From positions 1-64,000 of the forward strand of contig BDDD01006307.1 of the NCBI GenBank assembly GCA_001972305.1: a stretch of 64,000 bases of DNA, written 5' to 3'. Shown here in pieces: positions 10,531 to 22,720 of this stretch (position 1 is the stretch's first letter; each line of letters starts with the position of its first letter). The notes under the pieces were generated by a model. The model was given only the letters and a program-made list of their open reading frames with translations. It was not told where the DNA came from and ran no database searches. The stretch comes from Cephalotus follicularis (lineage: Eukaryota > Streptophyta > Magnoliopsida > Oxalidales > Cephalotaceae). The translations under genes were made by a program, and so were the position numbers.

Positions 10531-10833
10531 TATAAGTGTGTACTGTATGGAATGGCAGAATTGTATGTAGCTGATGGTGGTGTTGCCTCGAGCCGAGAGG
10601 CCGAGGAGTGCTTATGTCTCGCTATCTCGAGCTGAAGAGGCCGAGGAGCGTTTGTGCCTTGTGATGGTACGTAACCCTAGATGATTATTGTTTGATCCCA
10701 TTCTTATACGCTGGTATGGGACGGTTGTATACGAATGGTAGATCGTAAGTGTAAGTAGATCTAGGGTGTGGTGAATGACTTTTATGTTATGGGCTATATT
10801 GCTTTGAATTGGCATTGATGCATCTATTGTCAT

Positions 10834-10835
10834 GC

Positions 10836-10875
<40 letters not shown>

Positions 10876-11563
10876 TGCATTACANNNNNNNNNNNNNNNN
10901 NNNNNNNNNNNNNNNNNNNNNNNNNNNNNNNNNNNNNNNNNNNNNNNNNNNNNNNNNNNNNNNNNNNNNNNNNNNNNNNNNNNNNNNNNNNNNNNNNNNN
11001 NNNNNNNNNNNNNNNNNNNNNNNNNNNNNNNNNNNNNNNNNNNNNNNNNNNNNNNNNNNNNNNNNNNNNNNNNNNNNNNNNNNNNNNNNNNNNNNNNNNN
11101 NNNNNNNNNNNNNNNNNNNNNNNNNNNNNNNNNNNNNNNNNNNNNNNNNNNNNNNNNNNNNNNNNNNNNNNNNNNNNNNNNNNNNNNNNNNNNNNNNNNN
11201 NNNNNNNNNNNNNNNNNNNNNNNNNNNNNNNNNNNNNNNNNNNNNNNNNNNNNNNNNNNNNNNNNNNNNNNNNNNNNNNNNNNNNNNNNNNNNNNNNNNN
11301 NNNNNNNNNNNNNNNNNNNNNNNNNNNNNNNNNNNNNNNNNNNNNNNNNNNNNNNNNNNNNNNNNNNNNNNNNNNNNNNNNNNNNNNNNNNNNNNNNNNN
11401 NNNNNNNNNNNNNNNNNNNNNNNNNNNNNNNNNNNNNNNNNNNNNNNNNNNNNNNNNNNNNNNNNNNNNNNNNNNNNNNNNNNNNNNNNNNNNNNNNNNN
11501 NNNNNNNNNNNNNNNNNNNNNNNNNNNNNNNNNNNNNNNNNNNNNNNNNNNNNNNNNNNNNNN
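10834..11563. other. (TA)n(TG)n microsatellite followed by a 679-base assembly gap
   Basis: A TA run passes into a TG run (about 10834-10876), then N from 10885 to 11563. Sequence is unknown in the gap. Any apparent reading frame across it is meaningless. Confidence 0.95.
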
Positions 11564-11747
11564 TAGTATTTAATGTTAGAATCATGTGGTATGGGATGCA
11601 TGGTTCGGTTTTTATTTATTCAGCTTATTGCTAAATGCTTCCGCAAGAAGTTAATTGATTCAAAGTTTTAAAATTATCGTATTTTGTATAAGGTGGATTT
11701 ATGTTGATTGCCATGACTTACGTGTTGTTAACGAAGCGGGGTGTGAC
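11564..11747 (+). repeat. 3' end of a plus-strand gypsy LTR
   Basis: Ends with GCGGGGTGTGACA and shares TATGGGATGCATGG and GCTTCCGCA landmarks with the LTR at 51047-53149 (there in reverse). It appears to have inserted into the LTR that resumes at 11748. Its start is lost in the gap. Confidence 0.6.
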
Positions 11748-12620
11748 AAAGATCCTCTGCCTGCTCATGCCTTGTGAAGGTAGAGTGTGTTGAATGGCAT
11801 AATTGTATGCAGCTGATAGTGTTTCTACCTTAAGCCGAAGAGGCCTAGGAGCAACTTATGTCTCGCCATCTCGAGTCGAAGAGGCCAAGAAGCGTTTATG
11901 CCTAGTGATGGTACGTATCCCTAGATGATTATTGATTTGATCCCATTCTTATACGCCAGTATGGGACGGTTGTATACGAATGGTAGATCGTATGTGTAAG
12001 TAGATCTAGGGTGTGGTGAATGACCTTTATGTTATGGGCTATATTGCTATGAATTGACATTCATGCATATATATATATATATATATATACAAAACCTTCG
12101 GGTTGTTGACCCATTCATTGTAATGGATGGGTCAGGTTCAGGTGACGCGCAACAGTGATCAGCCGGGCTAAATCGCAGAGTCAGGATCTACAACTCCTCT
12201 GACTTGCCTTGCATAAAGTATGATGTATAGTAAATGATGTATAAGATTTACTATTGAATAGTATTTGACCTGCCGGCCTGTAACAGTGCATATGATATAT
12301 ATGAGTGTTGATGTATTGAATATGGATGTATTCATATATTGAGGTATTTGAATGATTATCTCCGAATGCGTATTGTATATTTCTGATTTTCCTCCTATGG
12401 AAGTGTGGTTTGTTGAAGTCTGAGCCAATTTAATAAATTGTGTTTTCATTTACAGGAGGTATAATTCGATAAACGGATATTACATGTCCGATTTTGTAAA
12501 ATCTTAAGAGTTAGAATTATATGTATTGCACTTTTGGAGTATGATTTATATGATATGAATGGATTGAAAGGGAATGTATATCACGTGTCGAATCGTGCCC
12601 CCATGGTTCGGGGCATGACA
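11748..12620 (+). repeat. gypsy LTR, right part
   Basis: Repeats the arrangement at 10510-10850 (GCTCATGCC, a twice-repeated GAAGAGGCC phrase, TCTTATACGC, GTATGGGACGG, TATA run) and then continues to an end at GGGGCATGACA (12620). Near the end, ACATGTCCGATTTTGTAAAA matches a segment of the solo LTR at 39954-41219, so the two families are related. No TSD was found. Confidence 0.6.
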
Positions 12621-12794
12621 TATTTAGTATGTAGTGTTGGAATTATTTTTCTTTTCCTTTTTCTAATAATTGAATTTTAGCTCCTTTTTTCCCCCGATCA
12701 TAGCATTTTGTTTTTCTTGGAGGATTTTGGAAGAAACATCTATTTTTATCTGATACATATTGTCACTTAATTTGAATTACCTATAATTGAACCG

Positions 12795-13070
12795 TTATAG
12801 GCAGAATTAAAAGATCTACTATGTTTTTTTTTGTGTATGTTTTTCTTTAATAACGAAATGGTTGTATTGATTTCGTGAGTTTTAATTGTTGATCTCATAT
12901 TTTTTTTTATAAAATTATTATTCCACTGTATGTTTCGTCCTGTTGCTAATTTAAGAATTTGTTTTTTACTTTATGTTTTTCTTATATTTATGATCTCAAG
13001 TGAAAGGAGATATTGCTTTTATAGCATCTATAATTTTGCTAAAATGTATTTTTTGGAGGATTTATACGGG
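12795..13070. repeat. direct repeat, copy 2
   Basis: Second copy of 9935-10232. The divergence between the copies argues against a simple assembly artefact. Confidence 0.85.
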
Positions 13071-14033
13071 AATTTAAAATAAAATTTCGAGAAAATCCAT
13101 ATTGTGTGCAGTTTGTTTAAATAACGTAAACAAATACAATTTATATTAATTTTAACCCTTATATGATTTAATTAACTTGCTTCATGTGGCAACTTTTTTT
13201 TGAAGATCTTCCCTTTTTTTTATTATTATTTCACTTATTTGATTGGTACTTGTATTGCATTTTTACAATAATAGCAAAAATGCATGGATCGGACGAGAAT
13301 AATTTGGAGCAATCGAACCAACAAACGTTCAAAGTACTTAAATTAATTTTTGTTTTTCTATCATCCCTCGTATCATATATTTTGGCTTAAACTTTTTTTT
13401 TTTGAAATTTGTGTAACCCTAATTATTTAAACAAGATTTTTATCGTAAAAAAATTAAAGAGATAAAACGGAGGAGGAAAGCTTGTGACGATAACCGGACA
13501 ATGAAAAACATTGGGTCATTGTATACACGGTGATGAAGGAAATCATGATGCATGCTAATTTTCTCAAATTATTTGTTAGGATTTTTTTTAATATATTAAT
13601 TATTTATCAAAACAATGTTTTATAAAACTATAAATTAATTATTTTTTTAGAATAACTTATAATGTCATAATAAATATTCCGTGCATTATAACTTTATGAA
13701 ACATTCATTGGAACTGATATCTCTTCCAATTATGAACTATAATCAGATGTGGTGGTGCATAAATACAAGACATAACTCAAATTCTTTTTTTTTTATAATT
13801 TTTTAACATTTAAATTTATATTAAAATGATAACAAACAAATAAAAAATTTAAAGAGCGGATCAGATCGTACCAAATATGGTTTTGTATCTTGTATTCATG
13901 AATCAATATCAAATTATATACCCGACTCGGGTATGGGACGGTTCGAGCAGTTATATGCTCAGACAGGGTCGGGTAGGGTAGGCAATAAACTACATTTTTT
14001 AGCATTGAACACCAAAGTGTTGTCTCTATAATT
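13071..14033. other. AT-rich intergenic sequence
   Basis: No coding, RNA or mobile-element signal recognised. It forms the 3' flank of the transporter gene. Confidence 0.6.
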
Positions 14034-16783
14034 TCATACCCATGCACTGCTTTCTTTTGTGCTGGATGCACTATCTATCAGCTCACGGCCCTTTGTTTCA
14101 AGGGGGAAAAAGACTACACATATCCCAGATAGAAGCATTACAATCTCAAACAGAAGAATTGCTTCAATCTGAAGACATCCATGTACTAAACCTACTGCTA
14201 CAAGAGGGCACACCATCCCACCAATTCTTCCCACTGAGCTTGCAATCCCAATACCAGTAGATCTCACTGAAGTTGGGTATATCTACAGTTTAAAATTGAA
14301 CACCCTTATTAGAAAATGATATACTACTACGTGCACAGGCCAAACTAACTATAATGTTAAGGCCTCAATTGCTGCATATCTTCAACTGAAAAATATATCT
14401 TTCTCTTACATATGATGCAAGTGCTACACATTCATTTGTATTCATATCAATATTTGCAACTGAGTGGATGCAAGTCAATAATGCAAGATCACAAGGGAAA
14501 ATGTGTAATGTCAATGGAAAATTTCATAAAGATGATCTAATAGCTGCATTACACTATTTGTAATGCACTATAGATTCTAGTTTATGAGACAGCCAAGACA
14601 AAAACTTGCAAATGCCCACAAATGAAATACAACCCTTATGATTTACCTCGGGGGCATATATGTAGACAACCGTGAAGGTTGCTGTGATGCACATTCGAGC
14701 TCCAAAAAGAAGACTTGTTGTTACACCTTGTAGTTGATGGAATACCAAGGGAAGTAGAAAGATGCAACACAAGAAGAACATGGCCGACATTGAAAGCTTA
14801 CGACCAAGTTTATCTACTGTGACGGCTGATAAGATGAGCCCCGGAAACTCTTGAAGAAAAAGTAAAAGTTGAATCTCAGTGAGCAGCTTCCAGGAAGAAC
14901 CAAGTATTGAAATAAGTAAACAGACATACCTGCAAAACTAGCGATGAAAACATCTTTGTAGCTAACATCCTGGGACTTTTCCGAGTGCAATTCAGTCGGC
15001 CTGCATCTATCATTTCGAGTGCTCAATTCTGTGGTCAGCAAGACAAGGCCATAATACGAAAACGCATTCCCAAAGAATACTACCCATAATAGCAAGGTTG
15101 ACCTAACAAATCTCGGTGAAAGAAGCACTAACAGTGATGAGATGCCCCCCAAGTTAGAATCCCTTGCCTTAGTAGTCACATCATCAATGCTATTGGGTAA
15201 GCTCACTTTAGAATGCATCATACCTTCATTGCATTTCTGTGAGAGTAAATGTGTTTCTTCTGATGGAACACTCTTTCTGTTTGGCTCAAGTTCATGATCA
15301 GAAGCAAGAATGCCAGAAGGCAGCTTTGCTCTGTTTGGCTCAAGTTCATGATCAGAAACAAGAATGCCAGAAGGCAGCTTTGTTCCGTTTAGTCTTGCTA
15401 TTGTCTCCAAAACAGAAACTGCATCATTTTTTCTACCTTTCAAACATAAATACCTGGGTGACTCAGGTGTCACTCCATAGAATAGAAGGAGAAGAGATGA
15501 AGGGATAGCGGACAGTGCAAGCAGCCACCTCCAACCCAGTGTTGGCATAATAATCTGAAAAGCATACAGCACAAGGATGAGACTACCTTACAAATGTATC
15601 ACTTATCGCATATATTGGCAAAACAATGCAAAAAAAGCTAAAATCAACAGAAAGTAAACTGGTAAATTGGAGATAGTTACTCAAACTGAAAAAAATTGAT
15701 GCCCCTTGATCTTCACCATTAGAAAATATTATCTTGAGTCATTTCAAGCATATGGCACATGAAAATGCAAAATTGCTAACTTGTTTTGCCAAATCATGTG
15801 ATTTTCACAACTGTAATCACTAGCCACCCCCAAACAACCATTTTCATAGACCCTATATACTGCTCAACACGAGTGAAGGAATCGCAAACAGATTGTATAC
15901 TCGATGAACCCCCAAATAGCTAAACTTAAACAGGCAAAGTAAAACAACCAATGAAAAACAGTATTCATTGGAGAAACAAACAACAGAACTACGAGAGAAA
16001 ATTAAAATGTATAGCAGATAACATTAAGGGATTACATAATAAAGCAGACAAGCCTCCTGATCTTAACCCTAAAATAGCCTCACCCACCCGTCATTTTAAT
16101 AGATAAAGATCAATGAAACAGAAAAACAACAGAAAGATTATAGATATTTTGCCCCTCCCCCAAGCACCCACCCATATCCAAAAGAAGAAAAAAAAATTCA
16201 CCAAACAGGGATGGGGGTTTGTCTGATGGTTTGCAATGAAACTTAATTTTGAACCCGAAAGTGATAATCATACCCATGCAACCAAAGCCTCAAAAATTGT
16301 TCCAATGGTCCAGAATGTGGAAAAAACAACCATCCAAAAGCCTCTGTTTGGAGCAGGAATAAACTCTAAACACCAGGTTAGGAGAACATGGCCGCCTCCC
16401 ACACCAAGACCAACGAAACAACGGAAAAGAAGCAATGTCGTATAATTTTGGGAGAAAGCACTTAGAAAACCAGCTACAAAAGTAACAACTGCTGTAACGA
16501 GGAATCCTTTCCTTCTTCCATGTTTGTCGGAAACTACGCCCCATGAATAAGCCCCGATTAGCATACCAGCAAAGACCACACTGGTTATAAGGCTCTCCTG
16601 TTTAGAAGAAAGAGCCCAGAGAGACTGAACTGCAGGTCCCACAAATGAGAGGAGCATCATTTCCATGGCTTCAGAAACCCAACCCATGCCAGCATAAGCA
16701 AGCACAAGAAATTGGAATTTTCCAAACCCCATGGTCACAAGAGCTTCATCCACGGTATAGGTAGTAGGCCCTTCATCTCCCAT
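14034..16783 (-). CDS. MFS transporter, SV2-like / organic cation-carnitine transporter 7 (NiaP-like)
   Basis: Four exons on the minus strand: 16783-16274, 15554-14930, 14849-14647, 14282-14034, all with GT-AG introns (719, 80 and 364 bp) and compatible phases (0, 1, 0), giving 528 residues. It resembles the plant SV2-like major-facilitator family typified by Arabidopsis OCT7 (At3g13050), implicated in nicotinate/trigonelline or organic-cation transport. Visible features: N-terminal YTVDEALVTMGFGKFQ; the DKHGRRKGF loop after TM2 (about residues 85-93); FRCFVGLGVGGG; LEFIPAPNRG; PESPRYL after TM6; VDKLGRK; VYIYAPE then IYPTSVRSTGIG near TM10-11. A 54-bp in-frame tandem duplication lengthens the central cytoplasmic loop, which partly explains a length somewhat above the roughly 500 aa of the family. 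No stop or frameshift seen. The product is expected in a membrane; substrate is inferred from family only. Confidence 0.9.
15283..15390. repeat. 54-bp in-frame tandem duplication in transporter exon 2
   Basis: Two adjacent 54-base units (15283-15336 and 15337-15390) differ at only a few positions. Each encodes an 18-residue unit containing KLPSGIL and SDHELEPNR in the loop between the two halves of the transporter. Confidence 0.92.
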
Positions 16784-17330
16784 ATCTGGTGGAGAAAGAT
16801 TAATAACTCAATATCAGCCACTGTTACAATTTACAAATTGGAAATAACTTATGATTGCTAATTTTGCAGCCATAAGAGTGCATTAAACGATCAAAAAGAC
16901 TCACAGAAGCCAAACCAACCAATAAAAAAAGGGAATTAAAATGAAAGCATAAGAAATAATGATGAAATATTACATGGAATGGAACAACAATCCATGGTTT
17001 CGATTTCGCAATGAATAAGAAACAAACGAAGCCAAAACAACTAAAAAACACAGAAACGAACCTAATTAGGGAAGGAAAGCACTGCAGATCTTCTTCTTCT
17101 TCTTTTTTTCTTGTTTGTAACAAATCAAACAACACAAAGCAAAAGGTGAATTAAATATAAAAATAATAAATTAGAAGAAACAAAAAAAATAAAAAATAAA
17201 AAATTCGGGGGTGTTCCACGCGCTAACCACAGCATTGACTTTGTCACCATATGTGACGTAATTGATTAATTAATTATCATCATAATTTAAAGGAAGAGTA
17301 AAGTCGAGTCCCTTTGCCTAGAAGTAAAAG
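16784..17330 (-). promoter_or_regulatory. 5' UTR intron and promoter of the transporter
   Basis: On the minus strand, an acceptor CCACCAG ends two bases before the ATG, and a donor G|GTTCGTTT lies at 17061-17060, giving a likely 276-bp intron in the 5' UTR (16786-17061). The upstream UTR includes a GAAGAAGA-rich stretch. Further upstream is a W-box core (TTGACT, 17235-17240) and a TGACGTAA element (17254-17261), as seen in TGA/bZIP-bound promoters. No clear TATA box. Splice calls are by eye. Confidence 0.45.
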
Positions 17331-19222
17331 AATTGCACATACATATACACTCAAGATGATGATAAAAAAAGAAACCAAGATTACCTTTGTTTCATTGATA
17401 CAACACAATACAAATGAACAAAATGAAATTGAACAATACATTAAAAAATGGTTGCTTCTTCATGGTTGTTGCCCTACTATAATATTTATAGTGGAGGAGG
17501 GAAAGGAAGAGGGAAAGGGAAAGGAGCCAAAAGAAAAACTAATAATGTTAAAGTAGAGAGACAAAGACGGAGATTGATTGAATTGAATCCCATAAAAAAG
17601 TTTCGTTAGTGTGGCTGCTTTGCATATATCCACCATTACCACTACTATCTGGCATTCTGATTGGAGCGTGTGCATCACTCATCTTAAGATCGCGTGACAC
17701 ACACACACACACACCCATTTCATTTTAGTTCTGATAACTAACTAACAACGTTGAGTTCACTTCAAAGCATAAACCTTTCTTCTCTTTTGTCTTTTTTTTT
17801 TTCAGTTTAAGATGTTAACAAAGCATACATAGCATTATTGCGCTACTATATACAATTCAGTGTTACTATAACCACGTTAGATTCCAAAAAACCCAACTGT
17901 TTATATTACATGTTAATTAAAGGACCACTTTTCTTCCATCTCCAAAATTTGGACAACAAGGATGGATCCATATTCTATTTGAGGTTTGGTCTTCTTTACT
18001 CTTTCTTTTTATTCGTTTTTTATTTATTTATGTATCTATGTCTTTCTACAACATCAGCCAATTAGCTATTCAGGAGCTGAATTCCAATATTATATTTTTC
18101 TTTGTGCTCTTATGTTTATGAATTTTTTTTTTCGTTTTAAAGTTTTCATAGCATGGATATATTTTCAATTTTTTTTTTATTCATATCTTTTGACCTGTAT
18201 ATATAAAGTGATGAATAACTTGGCTGTCATTCTGATGGTAGACATGATTAAATTAATAGATAATTAGTTGATACTGAATTCTACCAATTCAGCACTAATT
18301 AATCACCAATTATTTTTTACTTCTGTTATTTTGTCGTACATCTATTGTCTTCTAAAACATGTTTGGGATTAAGGTTGTGTTCACTACTTTAGATTGGTAG
18401 AAGTGGCAGTGTTAGTGCCCTTTTTGGGTTGCCACAAACATTTTTTTGACCCAAAACTAATATCACCTGGTCTTTAATAAATTTTATTAGAACTCAACTG
18501 TGTTTGAGTAAAAACATTTTTGCTTTTTTGCTGTGATGAAACATTTTTGGGCTTCACCCAAATGTATTTGTTGAAAAAGTGTTTTGGCAAATCGCAACAC
18601 TTTTTACCCAGTATTTTTGTGAAACACATAGTAAAACTAAACAAACTGGTGCTATTGTATTTTTTCTCATGAGATCAATTTTTATGTGTGAAATGACTTT
18701 GCCTGGCTAGAAAACAAAATTTTCTTGTAGTATGTTGGTCAAATGAGTAGTTTTTATCGGCATATGATTTTTTTTTCTTTAATTTTCAGATGCCACCATG
18801 TTGATCACTTAACTGGCGGCCTTATTTATTATAGGCGATCTACCAGAGAAGAATATTTGTTTTATGCCTCTTGATAGTCACTAGGTGAGGGATTGTGTGC
18901 AAGACTTCAAAAGAATTTGATGGTTGATTTTCACTACTAGTGATTTTAACAGATCAACTGGTTGAAGATTTCTTGTCACCGGAATGGGCTCAAGCACAAC
19001 AGGAACGAACGTTTTCTCTGCAGAAGGATTCTGCATTTTGTTATGGAAATGTAGCTTCTTGTTGCACATTGAAGTTTAGAAATATCCTTGTACAGCACTG
19101 TCTCTATAGGTGAATTTTCAACTTCAAAATGTGAGCGCTTGTTCTTTGTTGTGCACCTGTAATCGTATTCAAGCAACTCTAAGAATTCTTAAAATTCATT
19201 CATTTATTTTTCGTCCAAAACT
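17331..19222. other. intergenic region between transporter and MYB-CC locus
   Basis: AT-rich. An (AC)9 microsatellite lies at 17697-17714. A stretch at 18480-18650 has repeated ACATTTTTG/AAGTGTTTTG words with local inverted symmetry and could be a small decayed MITE, but I could not define termini. No genes recognised. Confidence 0.5.
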
Positions 19223-22200
19223 ATGAATTGCCGTGATATCCTTTCTGTAACGCAAAATGAGTCTGCCAAAGGAGTCAAGCAGTCCTGCTGTGCTGCCCTC
19301 TCTCCAATCCATAACTTTTTGAGTGCTGAATCTGAAGGTCAAACTTCAGTCAGTAGTGAATCTTCTTCTTCATGTCCATCACCTTTTACACGAACAGAAT
19401 CTCTTCCTTCTTCTAAACATCTGCAATCATCTAATGTCCAATCTCAAAAGTGTTGCGTAGAACTCAGATCAAATAGTCCAGTGTCTCCTGGTTCTCATTC
19501 TCAACATTCTAAGAGCACTTTTCAACGTACTTCTGTGTTCTGTACGAGTTTATATCAGTCATCTTCATCAAGTTCTGAAACCCATCGTCAACTTGGAAAT
19601 TTGCCATTCCTTCCACATCCTTCTTCGTACAGCCAGTTAATTTCTGCAGTTGATTCAACAAAATCTTCACTGCTTTTCTGAGAGGATTTAGGTAATCCAA
19701 ATGATGAGGAGCAGCATTCGGAGGCTCTTATGAAAGACCTTAATTTCCCTGGAGAGTCAGACAAGAGCTTTCATGCAGAGACTTGTGGCAGCGACAGTTT
19801 GGCACTTACAGAGCAATTGGAGCTACAATTTCTGTCAGATGAACTCGACATTGCTATCACTGACCATGGAGAAAATCCCAGACTTGATGTAAGCAGATTG
19901 TAGCTGCCACTAATAAGCATTTTAAAAATTTTGCCATTTTTGTTATTCGTTAATATACTTAGGACTACTGCATAACTTTCTACTAACTGGTGCCTGGTTT
20001 CACAATACTGTTGCTCGTCTAGGAAATTTATGAAGCACCTCATTCTGCATCAAAACCAACCATAGGATTGGCATGCAGTCATAGCTATGTCCCTGGGGCT
20101 CCACCTCTTAGTGCTCTTGTAAGTCAGCCCTCTCCTGGGTCAGCCACTGCACATAAGCCAAGAATGAGATGGACACCTGAGCTCCACGAGTGTTTTATGG
20201 AGGCTGTCAACAAGCTTGAAGGGGCTGAGAGTAAGTAAGAGAATATGCCTATTATCAACAGGTTGGGCCTAGCTCTTTTTGTTTCAGAAAGTGAGCTCTG
20301 GATTTAGTTGTTACAACGAATGACCCTATTTTTGTGAACTAATCAAGATAACTATGACCTGGTTGAATTTTTAACATTTTCTAGAATTGCAAGGCTCATT
20401 AGTTTAATATAAAATGTAGAGGCTACTCCAAAGGGTGTATTAAAGCTAATGAATGTTGAAGGTTTGACCATCTATCATGTTAAAAGCCACTTACAGGTAG
20501 TGTATGAAAGTTTTCATTCACACAAATGTTGCTTTTAGGTGTTCTTTAAAAAGCCAAGTGTTTATTTTGTACCTCTTTTGCAGAAATACCGACTTGCTAA
20601 ATAAATGCCAGAGAAAAAGGAAGGTAATAAATAGAATACCTATAATAACTAATTGTTGCCTTATTTTTTGAGCCCTTTATTTTTGGCAACTTGATGCAAT
20701 TATTTTGCGCAACACCTGGTGTGGGTAAGTGGAATGTGATATGTATTCTAGGAGACCAGATCCACATTAGATATTAGTCTTATGTTACCTTTGAATGGTT
20801 TCTTAATTTTCCTCTTATGTAACTAGTATATCCACTAAAACATATCAAATTAACAGTTGCTCATTTACAGTATACATACTTGGTTTACTGTCCTGGTTAT
20901 TTTTTTTTCTCTGCTATCCTCATAGGTTTCTTATATTTCTGTTTATGTTATTCTCTATAACATAATAAATCAACTACACAAATGCTCATTTATAATATGC
21001 AAACTGATTACTGTTTGATATTCTTTTCCTCCCTTTTAAAGTTTGTATTCCTTTACATATTACGTATATGTAAGCTGAATGTGTAGCCCCCTTTAAACAG
21101 GCTTTCAACAAATAGGAATTTATAAAGGAAAAAACAAACAACTAATAATCTAAACCACTTGTGACCGGAATTTTTTTCCTTACCAGTTAATTGCTTTTCT
21201 AAACTACATTACAGTATAAAAATGACTACATCGATCACTTAGAGTGATAAGAGAACCTATATTATAACCAAAATGGCAACAATTATATAGTCCAAATGCA
21301 TGGTAGATACCACACAGATAATAATTCTCAGAGATGCTTCTTCCATTTACCCCCTTTTTCTTTCTATATTTTTGAACACTATAATAATCTAATTTGTTTG
21401 TATGCATAAAACATCTTATCAAAATCAAATAAATGAGCCACTACTTGTGGAGCGTTAAGACTTAGAACTGAGGTGGTGACATGTTGCGGAGCTTTTGGGG
21501 ATGAATTTGTCTCACCTCTCTATCTTCCTCCAATATGTTGTTTGTCAAGAGTACGTAAATTCTGTCAGACATACCTGCACAGCCACCTCTTTTCGCCACC
21601 AGTTAGCCCAATTATGCATACAACCTTCTCTCATGGCAGATAATCAAAATAGCATTGGTATTCATTTAAGTGGCTCGATGTAGATTAAAGCTGATAAATG
21701 CTCCAATCAATGGCTTTGTTGTGCCTTTTGACCTGATCTAATTGTGTAGCCTATCAAGAATAAGCTATATAGATCCATGGGAAAATTGTTTGTCATACTT
21801 TTTTCCCTTGCATATAAATTGTTGCATTAGTTAGGCTTTTAAATTAGCATATAATTACTACCTGATGCAATGAAGCACTAGATAACTTGAGGCAGTATTT
21901 TGAATGGGTTCTTCAAAAAAAATTTTGTCCCTTTTGGGATTTATTGTGCAATCTTATCTTTTAGACATATTAGTAAAATTATTTGAAGGTTTCAATAATA
22001 GCAATTTAAGTTGTTTTTTAGATCATCAACATGTATTCTGCCTTTGCTATTACAGAGAAGAAAGCTTCAAGCTCCGAAGAAAAGAAAGCAGTTTCAAGTA
22101 GTAGTGAATGAGACGGATGGAGAAAAGGGTCAATATTGGTTTTACTCTAGTTTTCATAGATATATAGCCCATGTATTTGTATCAAATAATAGGTGAATTT

Positions 22201-22720
22201 TTCTTTTCATTTTTCATGAAGGACCAATCAGTTTACTGAGGCGCTGCGCATGCAAATGGAAGTCCAGAAACAGCTACATGAACAACTTGAGGTATGGTAT
22301 ATGTTTATCTGAAGAGCCAGCACTGAGCTTCTTACTCATAGTTGATATTACTTGTTGCACTCTCCATAGGTTCAAAGGGAGCTTCAACTACGCATTGAGG
22401 AACATGCAAGGTACTTGCAAAAGATCTTGGAGGAACAACAGAAAGTTGGCTGTGCCTTTGCTCCTTCTCTCAGCTTGTCATTACTGACAAATGCATGCCG
22501 AGCTCCTGAACATCAGCCTTCATCTCCATCGACTGTTACCTTGTCCTCCCACCCAATGGACTCTAAGTTTCACTCATGTTCTCCCATGCCATCGAAATAT
22601 AAAGCTACTGACAGTAGCGAATCAAAGCCCCAAGTAAGTTAGAAAAGATTCCGTTTAGAAGAAAAGCCAGAATCAGCATCAGATTCAGATGAGGCTGTAG
22701 TTGACAACAACATTGCTTAG
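19223..22720 (+). pseudogene. MYB-CC (PHR1-like) transcription factor, unprocessed pseudogene
   Basis: Seven exons can be placed: 19223-19888, 20023-20230, 20420-20496, 20584-20623, 22056-22138, 22232-22291, 22370-22720. Most junctions are good GT-AG sites with consistent phase. The N-terminal 220 codons are Ser-rich (SSESSSSCPSP). The single SHLQKY-type MYB domain spans exons 2-4 ([38 protein letters not shown]), and the coiled coil with its LHEQLE motif spans exons 6-7. This is the architecture of the PHR1/PHL phosphate-response regulators, which bind P1BS promoter sites. In-frame stops occur at 19679 (TGA), 20602 (TAA, right after the MYB domain), 22109 (TGA) and 22640 (TAG); the ancestral stop is probably 22718-22720. 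Introns are retained, so it arose by gene duplication and decay or in-place loss, not retrotransposition. A truncated product lacking the MYB domain is the most it could make from the first ATG. Confidence 0.85.

Noticed and set aside
10612..11634. Long open frames on both strands across 10612-11634
   Set aside because: They run through the 679-base N gap, so they are artefacts of unknown bases.
22056..22111. TGA at 22109 as the genuine stop of a shorter MYB-CC protein
   Set aside because: The frame continues after it, and the downstream exons still encode the conserved coiled coil, so it is better read as a disabling mutation.
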